DNA of 6,041 bases from Candidatus Chloroheliales bacterium (GTDB lineage Bacteria > Chloroflexota > Chloroflexia > QHBQ01). The stretch lies in NCBI GenBank assembly GCA_003243865.1, contig QHBQ01000469.1, forward strand, positions 1 to 6,041. Reading direction: 5' to 3'. Below are positions 5,746 through 6,041 of the stretch, piece after piece. Made by a program: the position numbers and the translations under genes. A model generated the notes under the pieces. The model had not been told where the DNA came from and did not search any database. It saw nothing but the letters and a program-made list of their open reading frames with translations. The stretch's first letter is position 1; every line of letters starts with the position of its first letter.

Positions 5746-6041
5746 CTAGTACCGCGCGGGGCGGTGGTTCTGGAAGCAGTCGTTGCAGTAGACGGGGCGA
5801 CCGCTGGTGGGGCGGAAGGGTACCTGGGTCTCGCGGCCACAGTCGGCGCAAGTGACGGTGAACATCTCGCGCTCACCACCACCGCCACCGCCGCGGCTGC
5901 CGTAGCCGCCACCGCCGCCACCGCCGCCACCGCCGCGATTGCCGTAGCCACCGCCACCGCCGCGCGATGACTTGGCCGCAGCGCGGCAGTCGGGGCAACG
6001 GCCGGGCGGATTGGTTAGCCCGCGCTCGGCGTAGAACTGCT
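5746..6041 (-). CDS. Zinc-ribbon protein with Gly/Arg-rich middle and CxxC-x17-CxxC domain (5' end cut off)
   Basis: Ninety-seven whole codons to a TAG at 5746-5748; the start lies beyond the right edge. Reading begins QFYAERGLTNPPGRCPDCR, the typical second half of a zf-trcl-type zinc ribbon (its first CxxC should be just off the window). A low-complexity segment follows (about 25-60 of the visible part) with Gly runs of up to ten broken by YGNR and YGSR, like RGG/GYG regions of nucleic-acid-binding proteins. The C-terminal FTVTCADC, 17 residues, then CNDC fits the CxxC-x17-CxxC domain, probably binding one zinc. Role unknown; DNA, RNA or protein binding is plausible but not shown. It converges on the kinase gene, with a terminator-like hairpin after its stop. 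Confidence 0.87.
   Translation of the reverse strand, partial: QFYAERGLTNPPGRCPDCRAAAKSSRGGGGGYGNRGGGGGGGGGGYGSRGGGGGGEREMFTVTCADCGRETQVPFRPTSGRPVYCNDCFQNHRPARY

Noticed and set aside
5542..5970. Plus-strand Ala/Thr-rich open frame at the right end
   Set aside because: It is the complement of the Gly-codon run in the zinc-ribbon gene, which has clear CxxC motifs on the minus strand.

Overview
The window looks like chromosomal DNA of a GC-rich bacterium, most likely a member of the Chloroflexota. This rests on the gene types (a GH57 glucanotransferase-like enzyme, a large membrane Ser/Thr kinase with an extracellular repeat domain, a Gly-rich CxxC-x17-CxxC zinc-ribbon protein) and on the dense GAGAGGG/CCCTCTCC-type intergenic repeats. 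It is inferred by eye, with no database search. No rRNA, tRNA, transposase or CRISPR array was seen.

Layout. Positions 1-2205 hold a minus-strand GH57 family gene (4-alpha-glucanotransferase/alpha-amylase type) whose 3' end lies beyond the left edge. A gene-free stretch of about 790 bp follows. It contains the GH57 promoter, a tandemly duplicated palindromic GA-rich repeat, short dispersed repeats, a 216-bp MITE-like imperfect palindrome (2653-2868) and a good sigma70-like promoter for the next gene. Positions 2995-5196 hold a 733-residue plus-strand Ser/Thr protein kinase with one transmembrane helix and seven C-terminal repeats of about 39 residues, probably a seven-bladed extracellular beta-propeller. 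A second gene-free stretch (5197-5745) carries copies of a ~66-bp repeat, another GA-rich palindrome in inverted orientation, a heptamer tandem repeat and a probable terminator. At the right edge (5746-6041, minus strand) is the C-terminal part of a zinc-ribbon protein with a Gly/Arg-rich middle.

Relationships. The GH57 and kinase genes are divergent and widely separated, and the kinase and zinc-ribbon genes are convergent, so none of the three forms an operon and no shared pathway can be claimed. The most interesting parts are the kinase-propeller receptor, with its closing-strand logic and recently amplified repeat DNA, and the nested repeat families that bracket it in opposite orientations.
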